Assembly (NCBI GenBank): GCA_037783415.1 | Contig: JAZGTN010000073.1 | Location: forward strand, 1,550,001 to 1,614,000 | DNA length: 64,000 bases | Source: Leptasterias polaris | Taxonomy: Eukaryota; Echinodermata; Asteroidea; Forcipulatida; Asteriidae | Reading direction: 5' to 3' | Part shown: in pieces, positions 1 to 12,000 of the stretch | Numbering within the stretch: the stretch's first letter is position 1 | Layout of the letters: every line of letters starts with the position of its first letter | Program-made: the position numbers and the translations under genes | The notes under the pieces: model-generated | Database searches by the model: none | What the model was told of the DNA's origin: nothing | The model's input: only the letters and a program-made list of their open reading frames with translations

Positions 1-281
1 TTTTACACAACACAGTCAAAATGCAGTTAAATAAACCCCCTTCTTGATACATAAGACTGTAATCCAAGATTTTGAGATCAACAACCTCCCAAGATGTCAT
101 GTGGTCAGTTTTTCGAGGTCAGTCAGCCGAACAATTTGGACAATGTAACACAGTGTATCTGTGCACTCTCTATGGTTTAAGGACAATTGAAAGGATTTGG
201 TAATTAATCGATAAAACAACAATACAAAGTTTCAATCTGAAAGCTCACTGTTGATAAAGTTTACACCAGTACCAATCCTCC

Positions 282-282
<1 letters not shown>

Positions 283-316
<34 letters not shown>

Positions 317-648
317 TAGTTCTTATATAGCGCATTTTACAATATTGTCTCAATGCGCTTTACATTAGTGCCCTGATCATTGGGCCAATAACATTCCTTT
401 AATCTTTCTCAGCTCCCTGAGGAGTATACAGCCCCGAGCTGCCATGGCGCTCAGAAGGCTTTTTCAAACACAATATCAACCTCTACCCTCGCAGGTACCC
501 ATTTGTACCACTGGGTGAAGAGAAGCAATTATAGCAAAGTGTCTTGCTCAAGGACACAAGCGTCACGATCGGGACTCGAACCAACACCCCGATGACTAAA
601 CCACCAGAACTTGAATCCAATGATCTAAACCACTCGGCCATGACAACC
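283..648 (-). repeat. tRNA-headed SINE, reverse orientation
   Basis: Read on the minus strand this starts with a tRNA-like head (A-box-like GGCCGAGTGG; B-box-like GGTTCGAGTCCCG), runs through a conserved body containing 'GAGCAAGACACTT' and ends in an (ATT)n tail, which appears as (AAT)n at 283-316 on the plus strand. The same order occurs at 1349-1797 and 8826-9187. It lies downstream of the PLEKHM1-like stop codon. Family membership is seen from the shared blocks; the name is not known to me. Confidence 0.75.
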
Positions 649-1046
649 ATAGTATGGCAGGCTGGTGATGGGATTGTACCATTGATGATACAAGCATGTA
701 ATATGACACACAGTCGCAGTATGTCATGAGAAAGCCAAAAACACAAGACGAGGGCCAGGGGATCAAATGTTGGCAATCAACTATTTTGTGGTATCGCCGA
801 AAAGGGAACCCGACTGTTGCCCAAAGCCTTGCTTTGATTCGAAAAGTCATAAATATTTCTCATTTGTTTTTGTTTCTTCTGTAATGAGGCATTTTTGTTT
901 TACTTTTTTTTTAGTTTAGGAGATTTGTTTTACTGGGGATAATTTTTTTCACTTATGGGTATCTGTTACGACTGATGCCGATTATGAGAGGGTAGAACGG
1001 TGGCAAGCACCAAAATAATATTCTTTAGCCCGATGCAAATATTTCA

Positions 1047-1052
1047 TTTATT
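1047..1052 (-). promoter_or_regulatory. Candidate polyadenylation signal AATAAA
   Basis: The plus strand reads TTTATT, which is AATAAA on the minus strand, 33 bases past the PLEKHM1-like stop codon. If used, the 3' UTR would be very short. It is the nearest canonical signal to the stop, but no cleavage site can be proved from sequence. Confidence 0.4.
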
Positions 1053-1084
1053 AAAGATCTTACCATAGTTGGGAAGGAGGTTGA

Positions 1085-1348
1085 TCACGTGAAGGGAGAT
1101 GCAAAGTCTAGATCTTCCGGCGAGGATTCTAACTGACGACGTCTTAACAGACGGCGTTCACACTTTGGGCAAGGAGTCGTGTCCACTTTGCAGGCCTTGT
1201 GGAAAACAGTCTTGCATGTTTCGCACTGATATCAAAAGGGATGACAAGCTTACCTTTATAAATGGGTTCTAACTAACTCTATGAGAAGGTTTGGTGGCAC
1301 AGAACCCCCACCCCCCCTTAGAACCCTAACCCCTCTCCCAAATGCAAA

Positions 1349-1379
<31 letters not shown>

Positions 1380-4300
1380 GTGGCTTCTTATATAGCGCTC
1401 ATATCCGTCACTCAGTGACGCTCAAGGCGCTTCAACAGTCAGTATTATCCTGCAAGGTATATATGTGGAGCTACTTTTTGAATTTTGAGACCTATTTCTT
1501 TACATAACACCATGTAATGGTTTACAAGGTGCTGTGGCGCAATATGCAGCCAATCAAACCAGGAACACCGGGGCAAACCCCTTCTCTTTTCGATAAGTGC
1601 ACTGGGTTCTTTTACGTGCATTGCACAACACACGGGACCAACGGCTTTACGTCCCATCCGAAGGACGAAGCAATAATGGTTAAGTGTCTTGCTTAATAAG
1701 GACACAAGTGTCACGACCGGGACTCGAACCCACACTCTGCTGAACAGAAACACCAGAGCTTGAGTCCGGTGCTCTTATCCGCTCGGCCACGACACGCCCA
1801 AAAATGCAACCATGATGGTCAAATACATCAAAAACCCAAAATGAACCAAATTCAATTTGTTATTTATTACCAATCCTCTACTCTGTCTTTAAAGGTAGGG
1901 TTGGATTTTGTCAACGTAATGCTGATTTTGTCAACGTAATGCTGATTTACAGGCAAAGTTATAAAGAAAGATACAATGAAAGTAAGTCACATGTGAAAGT
2001 TTCAGCTGAATACAGTGTCTACTTGCTGAGAAAACAGCCAAAAAACTGTCGGTGTTTTCACAAAAACATCAAATCCATCCACGTTTAGCAGAGGTGACAG
2101 CGGGTACCAACGGCATCTCTGGCTGCAGCATTGGGGAATGGACACCAACTCTCAGAAATCGTTTCAAATATTTTTGGTTGAATAATTATCCAAACCACAT
2201 TACTTCAACGGGAATCCTTTCTCAAATTAGTTTACACTATCAACAGCTGCTATCAACAACTGCTATCAACAACTGCTATCAACAACTGCTATCAACAACT
2301 GCTATCAACAACTGCTATCAACAACTGCTATCAACAACTGCTATCAACAACTGCTATCAACAACTGGCCATAGGTTTTTGTGGCCATATATTTTTGGAGT
2401 AACTACACACCTATGACCCAACCTTTAAATGACAATACACAATGGTATACTAACAAGAGACATATTGTGTAAATCTTAATTGAAAAAACACAATTTTTCT
2501 AAAAGTTGACAGCCTGTAAAACATAACTCTTTCACAGGAAGATTCAGAACCAACCAAATCACCTGACAACATTGACAAAACTCTTCCATCATCTCAGTTA
2601 CTTACCCTAACTGTAAGATCCGTATCAAACGGGTAGATGATCTTTGGGCTTTCACATATGAGGCAGATGAAGCCCTTCTGGCTGCAGAGTCCACACTGTT
2701 GGACGTGTTTAGCGGCAAACACGATGACCTTCCTCAAGAAGTGAAGCAGGACTCCAGATTGCACTTGTAAGAAGTCCTGTCCAAACCAAACATCGGAATT
2801 GAACTACCGGTAATCACTAAGATTGTCAAGACCAACGGTTTAAACCCGAGACCACAAAAATCTTTTTAAAGATCAAGTACACCCTACCCCACCCCCACTT
2901 ATCTCTTCCCGAGTGTATTACTCGCTCGTGTAGTGGTCCAACGCCAATGTCCCCCTTTTCCACCGTCACGACCATGGTCAAGTTTTTCCGTACCGTTTTA
3001 AAGTGGTCCCCAATTTAACAAGTACTCATTTCACTTACAGTCCACAACCCAACACTTAAACGCCCACGATCTCTTGTAAACTGACGTGTACTAATAAGTA
3101 CCCTTCACTCGCCCCTCATCCCACCATCACATCCAAATCATTATGCTTCCCAATACCTACTTGTAGTCTTGATTCTAAGCGCTCCTGTTGTTCAAACTCC
3201 ACAATCAACCACTGTCAAATGGGCGCTTCACACACACAAATGAAGATAGCCCCTCATTCTCCGATGATCGTAGAATATTTAAAAAAAGGAGTGTCTTGAA
3301 CAAAGACTACCTGAAACTTTTCTTGAACTGTGTGACAGTGCACATGGTCTAACATGCACCCATTCTCTCTGCAACCCAAACCCAGGTCTTTATCTTTTTA
3401 GTACCCTACAGTTTAACAAAAACCTTGTGCACCCCACCCACCACACCCTATCCTTGTCCCCCTACCCGCACCCTATCCTTGTGCACCCAACCCACGCTCT
3501 ATCCTTGTTCACCCCACCCACACCCTATCCTTGTACACCCCCAATCTATTACCTGAACTGTGTACAGATGGACATGATCTAACATGTAGTCCCTAGGCCA
3601 GATCTTCTTGCGCAGTTCTTCAGCCACAGACTTCTTACATGTAAACAAGTATGCTTTGAGATACTTCAGCTGCAATCGTACTGTCTGTAAACAAAACATA
3701 ATAATAAGATGAGCAGAGTCTGAGTAGTTGAGGCCAGCGAGCGTATTATTATTATTGTTATTATTATCATATATTTCTGGTAATGAAACCAAGGATGCTC
3801 CATTTAAGTGAACTTAATCACTGTAGCTCACAAGCCCGATACCTGTAAACAACAGTGCTTGTATGTGAATCATAAACACCGGGGTTAACCCCTACTCTTC
3901 CACGATATGTGTTCTGGGTTCTTTTACTACCAATCCTAGAACATGGGGCCATATGCTTAATGTCGCATCCGAAGGACAAAGAGTTATGGTAAAGAATTTT
4001 GCTCAAGGACACAAGTGCCACGATTTGGACTTGAACCCACACCCTGCTGATCAGAAACACCAGAGCTTGAGTCCGCTTGGCCATGACATGCCTAAGATGA
4101 CGTACAAGATGTGGAAGGAACTATTTGTTTTGGCAATGACAATCTCCTCACCATGATGTTGTTGAGTTCAGGAGACGCTTTGTACAACGATGGATTGCAT
4201 TCATTGATGTCTATCAGAGGCATTGCTTCTATCTGCAGAAGAAATGTCTTGGTGTGGACGGCAACTATAAACAACAACACAATCATAAATAACAGCTAAT

Positions 4301-6014
4301 CAGGGCTCCAATTTTACACAGGACTCCAGGCCTGTGGGCAGTGGTTTTGGTGTCGCGGCAAATCTCACGGTCCTGTGTTGAACAACCGAACAACAATACC
4401 TCACTGTGTAATACCTTGAACAGAAACAAATTATGACCCAAGAATGGAAAATACCTTTTAATCCTGTCGAGTAAGAATAAAAGTATACAGCAATCCTTCA
4501 CCGATCTTGAACTCTTGGTGGCAGCAGATATGCCTCCATTACTGCGGTGTACCTGGGTGGTACTGCGCTGCCTAGCGACTGGTATAAGGTTTGGGCTACA
4601 CGGCGATCATTTGATCAGTCGCGGGTTATTGGACTTTCACTTTGCAAATCGCTTAAACCCGTCGCTAGGCAGCGCAGTACCACCCAGGTACCACTGCAAT
4701 AATGGCGGTATCTGCTGCCACCAAGAGTTCAAGATCGGTGAAGGATTGCTGTATACTTAACATCCCATAAGACAGATGACACCAATCTTCTCCAACACAT
4801 TTCTCTTTAGTGCTTAATTGTTCAATTAAAAACAGTTAAATGCATGTTAAACTGTGTGAGGTCTCAGGGAAAAAAATTTCTCATTTTGATTCTTGTACCA
4901 AAATTTCTGGTCCAGTAACACGCATAAAATGTTATAAGAGCTACTTTTTTTTTTTAGGGGGCGGGGTGTCTTAATAAAAAGAGTACCCTCTGTATGAATG
5001 ATACATTTTTGGAGAACTTTGCAAGACCTGTTAACCTTCTCTTTCTACTATTCTTGGTTGTACCTTTGTGTTTCCTGAAGTCCCAGTTGTAGAGGATCCT
5101 AGCTGGAATGATGGCTTCATCGTCTTGATGACACTCGTAGCAATAATAGCACCCATCGTAGTTACACACTCTAGCTTTGCCGTAAACTATAACGAGATAG
5201 TGACAGAAAAAACTTGATTAAAAACGTTTTTCGTCGTAGTTTCACACTCTAGTAATAAACTATAAAGAGATACGAGGTAGTCACAGAAAACATAAATGTT
5301 TTCATCGCATTTACGCACTCTAGCCTTGCCATAAACTACAACAAGATAGTCACAGTAAATGCTTCTTTAACGCTTTCACCATAGTTGCCCACTGTGATTT
5401 TGTAGCACAGTCCCTTTCACCTAGTTATGTCAAAAATATGTTTCCATTAATAATGGGAAAAGGGCACTAAGACCAAGATCAGGAAAACAGGGCCAAGTTT
5501 CATAAAGCATGTAAGCACAGAAATTTGCTAATCACAGACAAATATTGCTTAGCAGAAACTGGTTACCAGCCAAAATTCCATAATGTTAACACTGTTTTGA
5601 CTGGTACCCCACTTATTTTTTGCTTAGCATAGAAATTTCCTAAGCAGTATTTTTTGCTTAACAGCTTTATGAAATTGGGCCCAGATGCCATGTCCTCCGT
5701 GGCCTCTGTGTAAATTCAGGTCTGGGATTCCATTGGCCCTTTTCAAAACCACGCCTTGGGCTTTAGGCTCAGACTTGGGCTCTGTCAGCAATTTAGAAAG
5801 TGTAAACTTTCGGTATGAGACTTCGATCAGGAAAACAATGCCTGAATCCCAGCCCCAGCAGTTGTTTCATTGAACTTTGAACTTTTAGTAAGATGTTCGT
5901 TGGTCACTTACTGATTCCGACAGGTCTTGAGCATCCTTTACATTGGTAGTTCTGACGATCGAGACCTTTCTCTCTACCGATCTCCGTTACCATGGCAAGA
6001 AGGGATTGCGTTCG
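1085..6014 (-). CDS. PLEKHM1: PLEKHM1-like exons 11-16: Rubicon-homology zinc domain
   Basis: Six exons (5912-6014, 5064-5186, 4152-4264, 3553-3684, 2606-2776, 1085-1225) code for residues 536-795. In RUBCN, PLEKHM1 and RUBCNL (Pacer) this Cys/His-rich domain binds zinc and Rab7. Clusters seen in order: 'QCKGC', '[17 protein letters not shown]', '[16 protein letters not shown]', '[12 protein letters not shown]' and 'CPKCERR'. Linker segments '[13 protein letters not shown]' and '[16 protein letters not shown]' fit PLEKHM1 better than RUBCN. All pairs of splice phases agree. The acceptor region of exon 5064-5186 is triplicated upstream, and a decayed copy of the end of exon 3553-3684 lies at 3309-3362. 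Confidence 0.9.
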
Positions 6015-9000
6015 CTGTTAACGTAAACAAAACATGATCAACACTAAGACAACATAATCATCATCAACCAGTTTGTTTAGTTAAACATTTAGTTTTTACA
6101 TAAAAAGACTCCGTATTTTGAAAAAGTAAACATGTTTTGTTTCCAAGCCATGCACAATCAGTGACAACATAAATCATAGAAAGGGCCTAGGGTATAAAAA
6201 ATGTTGTACAGTGTCCAAACATGACCCAATATGACATTGGCAGAAGTGCGTATATTTTGCTTAACACAGTTAGCAGAGCCATGACGGCTCTGCTAACTGT
6301 GTTAGGCAAAATATACGCACTTAGCATATCTCACAGGTAAGCAAGGAATTGTTGCTCATCATGTTTGTGTGAGTGTGTACTTTATGTACTAGGTATTTTT
6401 TTGCTTACACAGCTCACACAGGGAATGGTGAATGTAACGCAGAATTCCGCGCTATGCAGAGCCATGGAATCTACACCCAAAGCCCAAATAGACCGATCCA
6501 TTAAGCCCCGCCTCCTTACGAGTTGACCAATCACAGCCGCGAAACCCGATCACCATTAGTGCAAAGATCACCAAACGGCTCAAATGGTGATCAGATTTCG
6601 CGGTTGTGATTGGTCAATGAGAAATGGGCGTGGCTTAATGGATCGGTGTATTTCATAAGGCTCTCTTAAGCAGAAAGTGGTGCTTAGCAAAATTTGTCTT
6701 TGCTAAGAAATGTTTGTGCTCAACGGCTATATATGATATTGTTTCCTGGCTCAAACTAAAGAAAGGCTTGTCTGGAAGTTTGATAAAGGAATTCTGAGCG
6801 AGAAAAACAAAAAATTTTCGCCATGCCGAAAAGAAAAAACTGAAAATCCGAGTGAACATAAACATAAAAGCTGTAAAAAAAACAAAAACAAAAAACAAAA
6901 AAGTGGCAAAATTAATGCCAACAATTGGGCATCAAGTTTGGCACAGTAAGTATAAGTTACAAATGCTGTGCATGTACACAGAATTGAAGCTAAAAAAAAC
7001 CACAGAAACCAAAACTCATGCAAAGGAATGCTACGTAAAATGAACAAAAGCTAAGAGCAAAGTCATGGTCTTCAAAAGATAGAAAGGAAAATATCTACCA
7101 AACATCATTTCAAAATAAATGATGATACTCATATGACGACATGAGTGGCTTTTGGCGGAACAAAAAGAGCAGATTGGTAGGAGCCACTGTCTCGATGTCG
7201 ATAGTCTAATCAGGAAATCAAATTTAAGCGGCAACTTGTGATCGAGCGAGTAATTTTATCAGACATTGTTCTAATCTAACTCGCAAATGGCAATTAATTA
7301 ATGGCAATAAAGGAAAAGAAGCAGATTCCGAGACTTTGCTCTTGGATGAAGGGAGACTTACAGCATCCGCATATTGTGATGTTGGTGAGGTACTTAAAGG
7401 AATTACCTCAAAGTCCGACTCGATGTCATCAGACGATTGAGAAATACGAGAGTCTCGAGCCTAGGGGACATAAGAAGGATTAGATTGGGAGAAGCTCAGA
7501 AGGGATTAGGATTAAGGGATTAGGATTAAGGGAGGAGGGATTAGGACTGAGGGAAACCAGTTGTATGCATTCAGTTAAAAAGGAAAAAAACAAAAACAAG
7601 TTGAAAGCTAGGAATTAAAACACATGCCGTAATTATCTTAGCAAACATTGACCAAAAGCCCCAGACATTTAAACAAGCAAGATCTCAGAGACGTTTACCC
7701 AACACTGAACAATCCTATTGGTCATTCATTATGTAACATATTATATAGCACATCTGTGTCTTTTCTTAGAAACTGGTTTCATGGTGATTATTTCCCACTG
7801 AGCAAACTCAAAACTTAAGCAAAACACTTAACCATTATTGCTTCATCCTTCATTGATTATTCAAAAAGGTCCCTTAGTGCAATAGTGTACCAGGCTTGTT
7901 AAGTTAACATGTATTACACAACACACATGACCTATACATGTACATAATGGATCAACGGCCAGAGTCTAGTAATTTTAGCACTGGGCCAGTAACCCAACAA
8001 CCAAATGAGTTCCCCAGTCTAGAATAGAAAGAAATATTTCATGTCTTGTGAAAAACATTTCTTACTCCCTCGATTGAAGGTAGTTCCGTCTTGGCTGGCA
8101 TATCTCCTGACAATGAGGAAGGGTCTTGTAAGAAGGTTGCTGGCTGTGGACCTTGTAGTGTGTACTGTTGTAGGATGGTGTTGTAGCTTACTGCATCTGA
8201 ACACGATATATGCCATAATTATAGATGTAGCTAGGTTAATCTGGTACCCTGGCTACTAAGCGCATTCATCTACAAGGTTACATAAGGGCCGTCTATGTCA
8301 AATCACCCACCTGCTCGCTGACACAGTACGTAATACGCCATCGGCGGACTGTACTCACCAAGGAAGAAGAAGAAGAAGAAGACTATTTCATGTCACCCAC
8401 TGTGGTTTTGAATGATAAATGCACTATGCCAGCCTGCAATATGATAGCATGTGGGGAATGCATCTACTACACAGTACACAGTCAACCCTCCTACTGTCTG
8501 ACCGTTAAATACCATCCACTGTGGTTTTGAATGATAGATAAACTATGTCAGCCTACAATATGATACGTGGTGAATGCATATTTACACAGTACATAGTCCA
8601 CCCTCCTACAGTATGACCTTTCAATATCATCAACTGTAGCTCTGAATGAGAGATGCACTATGCCTGCCTGTAAAGTGCAATGTGAATGCATCTACACAGT
8701 GCACAGTTAGTTCTGTGCTCAGTTGTTCCACCACACACAACCCGTGTAGTTGAATGGTTTCAAATGGTTGATCAACTGTCTGAAAAACGCTTACAAAAGC
8801 AACAAATTATGCTGCTATATCTGGTTGTCGTGGCCGAGCGGATAAGAACACCAAACTCGAGCTCTTGTGTTTCTGTTCAGCAGAGTGTGGGTTCGAGTCC
8901 TGGTCATGACGCTTGTGTCCTTGAGCAAGACACTTAACTATAATTTGCTTCTCTCCACCCAGGGGTAAAATGGGTACCTGGGAGGGCAGAGATGGTTCTT

Positions 9001-12000
9001 GTGATTGATTTAGCCTAGTAGCGCATATTTGTTGCACAGGCTGTATACTCCCCAGGGAGCTGAGATGGTTTAAGGAATGAAATAAAAATGGCCCAGTGAC
9101 CAGGGGTAATGATGTTGGAAGCGCTTTGAGACGCCCTTCGGGTGTGTAAAGCGCTATATAAAAACCGATTATTATTATTATTATTAACCCAAATGACATT
9201 TTTACAATTAATTTCATATTTTTTTTTTGAAATAATAGGTTTTGTGGAATTTAATCTGAACTTTACCACTCTTTCAAAATTTGAAAATGTAGCAAGAAAA
9301 CACCGATCAAACTTACTACGTGGAGTACTTTCCCCCAGACTGGAAGCCACTTGACTCGGTGTTTCTGGTGACACTTGATTCTGAAACACCGAAGACCAAC
9401 CGCTCATCGCGCCGAGGCTGTTGCCATGGATACGGTGATACTCCTCTACCTTTGCATCATCTTCAGGGGTAGCAGTTGGTTTAGTTCCTTCTATGGGGCC
9501 CTCTTGAGTCGTCGTCTCACCATTGTCTTTGAGTGCACCACGAAGTTCGTCTGATGTGTCTTTGGTCTTGAATATATCTACTTCCTCCTCATCTTTCTTG
9601 TCTGTCTCCTGAAGATCGAATGGGTTTGATGTTGCATCTGGTCTATTGTCTTCTTCGATCATATCTGTCCTTTCCTCCGTGAAATTTTTGGTTTTGCTTT
9701 CACTTATACTCTGGTAAACTGTCTCAACATTATCATCAACGGTGGCAGAAGTGTTATCAAGAGTACTGTCTGAAATCAAATGGATGACAATGCCATCTTC
9801 GTAGCTATCTTGAACAATCCCAGGAAAGTCCGTCATTGACGGATTCTCCCTATTTCCAATGATGGTACGGTCAGCATATGTTACATCGATGGGCTCACCC
9901 ATTGACATGAGGGTAGATCCATCTTCAGAGGGGCTGCGTAGGAGCGTACTACTGATCTCGCTTTCATGAAAGCTCCCCTCGAAGGACAAGGCCCTCTGTC
10001 CTCTTGTACTATGTCCGTCTTTGTTCTTAGAGAGAAGGTCTTGAGATGCTCTGTCTGTTGGATTGATTCCTAGAGGAGGACCACCTGATAATATCGAAAG
10101 ACATAAATAAATATCTCAACAACTTCCTCAGAAAAAAAGGAGTCCTACAAATTCTACCTTCATACTTGATAAAGCTCATAATACCTAGAAGAAGATGCTG
10201 AATGTCGTACCCACCTTACTGTTTAACTTCAACACCTTGTGTTCTTTAGAGCCAAAGAAAACATTTGCATTATACTTCTTTGTTTTGTTAGAAGTAATAC
10301 ATCGGAAGTTTTGCCTTTGTTCAGTACAAGTGATACACAAAATTAAAGTTGTTTCTTTGTTCTGCAGAGCGGGTACATTTATATTCAAGTTTTTCTTTGT
10401 TCTGCAGAAGCGATACATTTATATATTATAGGTTGTTGCCTGGTTCTGTAGAAGTGACACATTTATACACAAGTTGTTTCTTCGATCTGTAGAAGTGATA
10501 CATTTGTTATGCAGCTGGTTTCTTTGTTCTGCAGAAATGTTACATATATACACAAGCTGTTTCTTGGTTCTGTAGAAGTTATACATTTACATACAAGTTG
10601 TTTCTTCTGTAGTGAGTGATAAATTTATAACACAACTTGTTTGTTGGTTCTGTAAAAGTGATACATTATACAATTGTTGCACGCTGGGACCCATGGTGTT
10701 TTGTACACCAGAGGGGCACATGGCACCTGAAGCGTTCTGTTGTAATACGCGTGAATTTCCATTTTTACCCGTTGGGCGTTACGCACAACGCATGACGGAC
10801 ACATCGATTTCCGGCATGTTACATGCGTCTTTGTATCACATCACGTGATTGGTTCTCGACCAATACAAATTCACAATCTGTTACCGTGGTACAACAATCC
10901 AAGTTGTTTCTTGATCCCATAGAATTGACACAAGTTGTGTCAATGTAGTTCTTTTCATGCTGACTTGCCCTTCTTACCTGTGACAATCTTCTTGGATGCA
11001 TTTGGATTACTGAGGTTCCTTTCTCGGGGTTCGTCCCACGATCCAGCCAGGATAAGAGGCGCTGCTCCCCACACATTCAGCAGAGATGAGTTGAAGGACA
11101 ACTGGAAGGTGAAGTTCACCAGACCTGCAGCAAAACATTACTCCAGAGAGTTATTGGTGCAAGTCAGGGACAGGACAGTGTAGCAATGTGATGCATTGAC
11201 ATTGAACATTGTGTGAAGCAAATGATGACCTTTTAATTATGCTAATGTAAACAGTGACCCTGAAATGCTAACTGAAGTTCATGTATTCACTGGCAGAACA
11301 ACACACACCTGTTGACCACATAGACTAGTGTGTCCACTGTGGCTTGTTTTAAACATGTTTGCTCTGGATTTGATAAGTCACTACAGCGTTCTCCCTTAAC
11401 AGTGGTCCACAGGACAAATGCCAATTGTGACTTCTGAGGACCATTCAAAAGTCTCTCCAAGTGGTCCGTCTGGCTAGGTCATTGCTTCCCACTGCCGCCA
11501 GTAAGCCACTGCACGCATAGCTGTATATAATATGTCATTCTAGTAAAGTCCCATTCAAATGACAATGTCGAAAGAAAATCTTAGAATATGAACGAGTGAA
11601 AAAGCTTCCAGACTATCAAAACAATAAGCTAACTGGTCCAATGGTATAGACTCAGTGATAAAGATAAGGGCAAATCCGGCACTAAGGGGGTTGTCTAAAG
11701 ACTTCAAAATGTGTAAAGCCATTAGGAGAGTTCTTCTTTTATATAGAACCCCCCCCCCTGCATGTTTGCATGATACTATTGACACAGGCAAACTTAATGT
11801 TCATAGGAAACTCCTACCCCACCCCCTACTAGATTTGTCATTTTTGTATCCTCTTTCGTCATGTCCTCTGATCAGATCCCCCACTTCCCGACTGTGAGAA
11901 TATTACAACCCTCAGACAGCCCTTACTTTAATTCTTTATCTACAGTATTTTTTGCTACCAAAATGTTTGCAGACAGTAATTGTTGGTCCCTTTGCCAACT

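Noticed and set aside
8826..8915. Functional tRNA-Leu gene at the SINE head
   Set aside because: A and B boxes are present, but the sequence runs into a SINE body repeated elsewhere with an (ATT)n tail, so it is a retroposon promoter.
9015..9316. Continuation of the 768-bp PLEKHM1-like exon to 9015
   Set aside because: The frame stays open but runs through a GTAAGT donor at 9311-9316 into an AT-rich region and the SINE; phase 1 joins correctly to exon 8066-8196 only if spliced at 9317.
10690..10860. Possible coding remnant with a GC-richer segment
   Set aside because: No frame keeps a recognisable protein motif and no splice sites fit; left as unexplained intron sequence.
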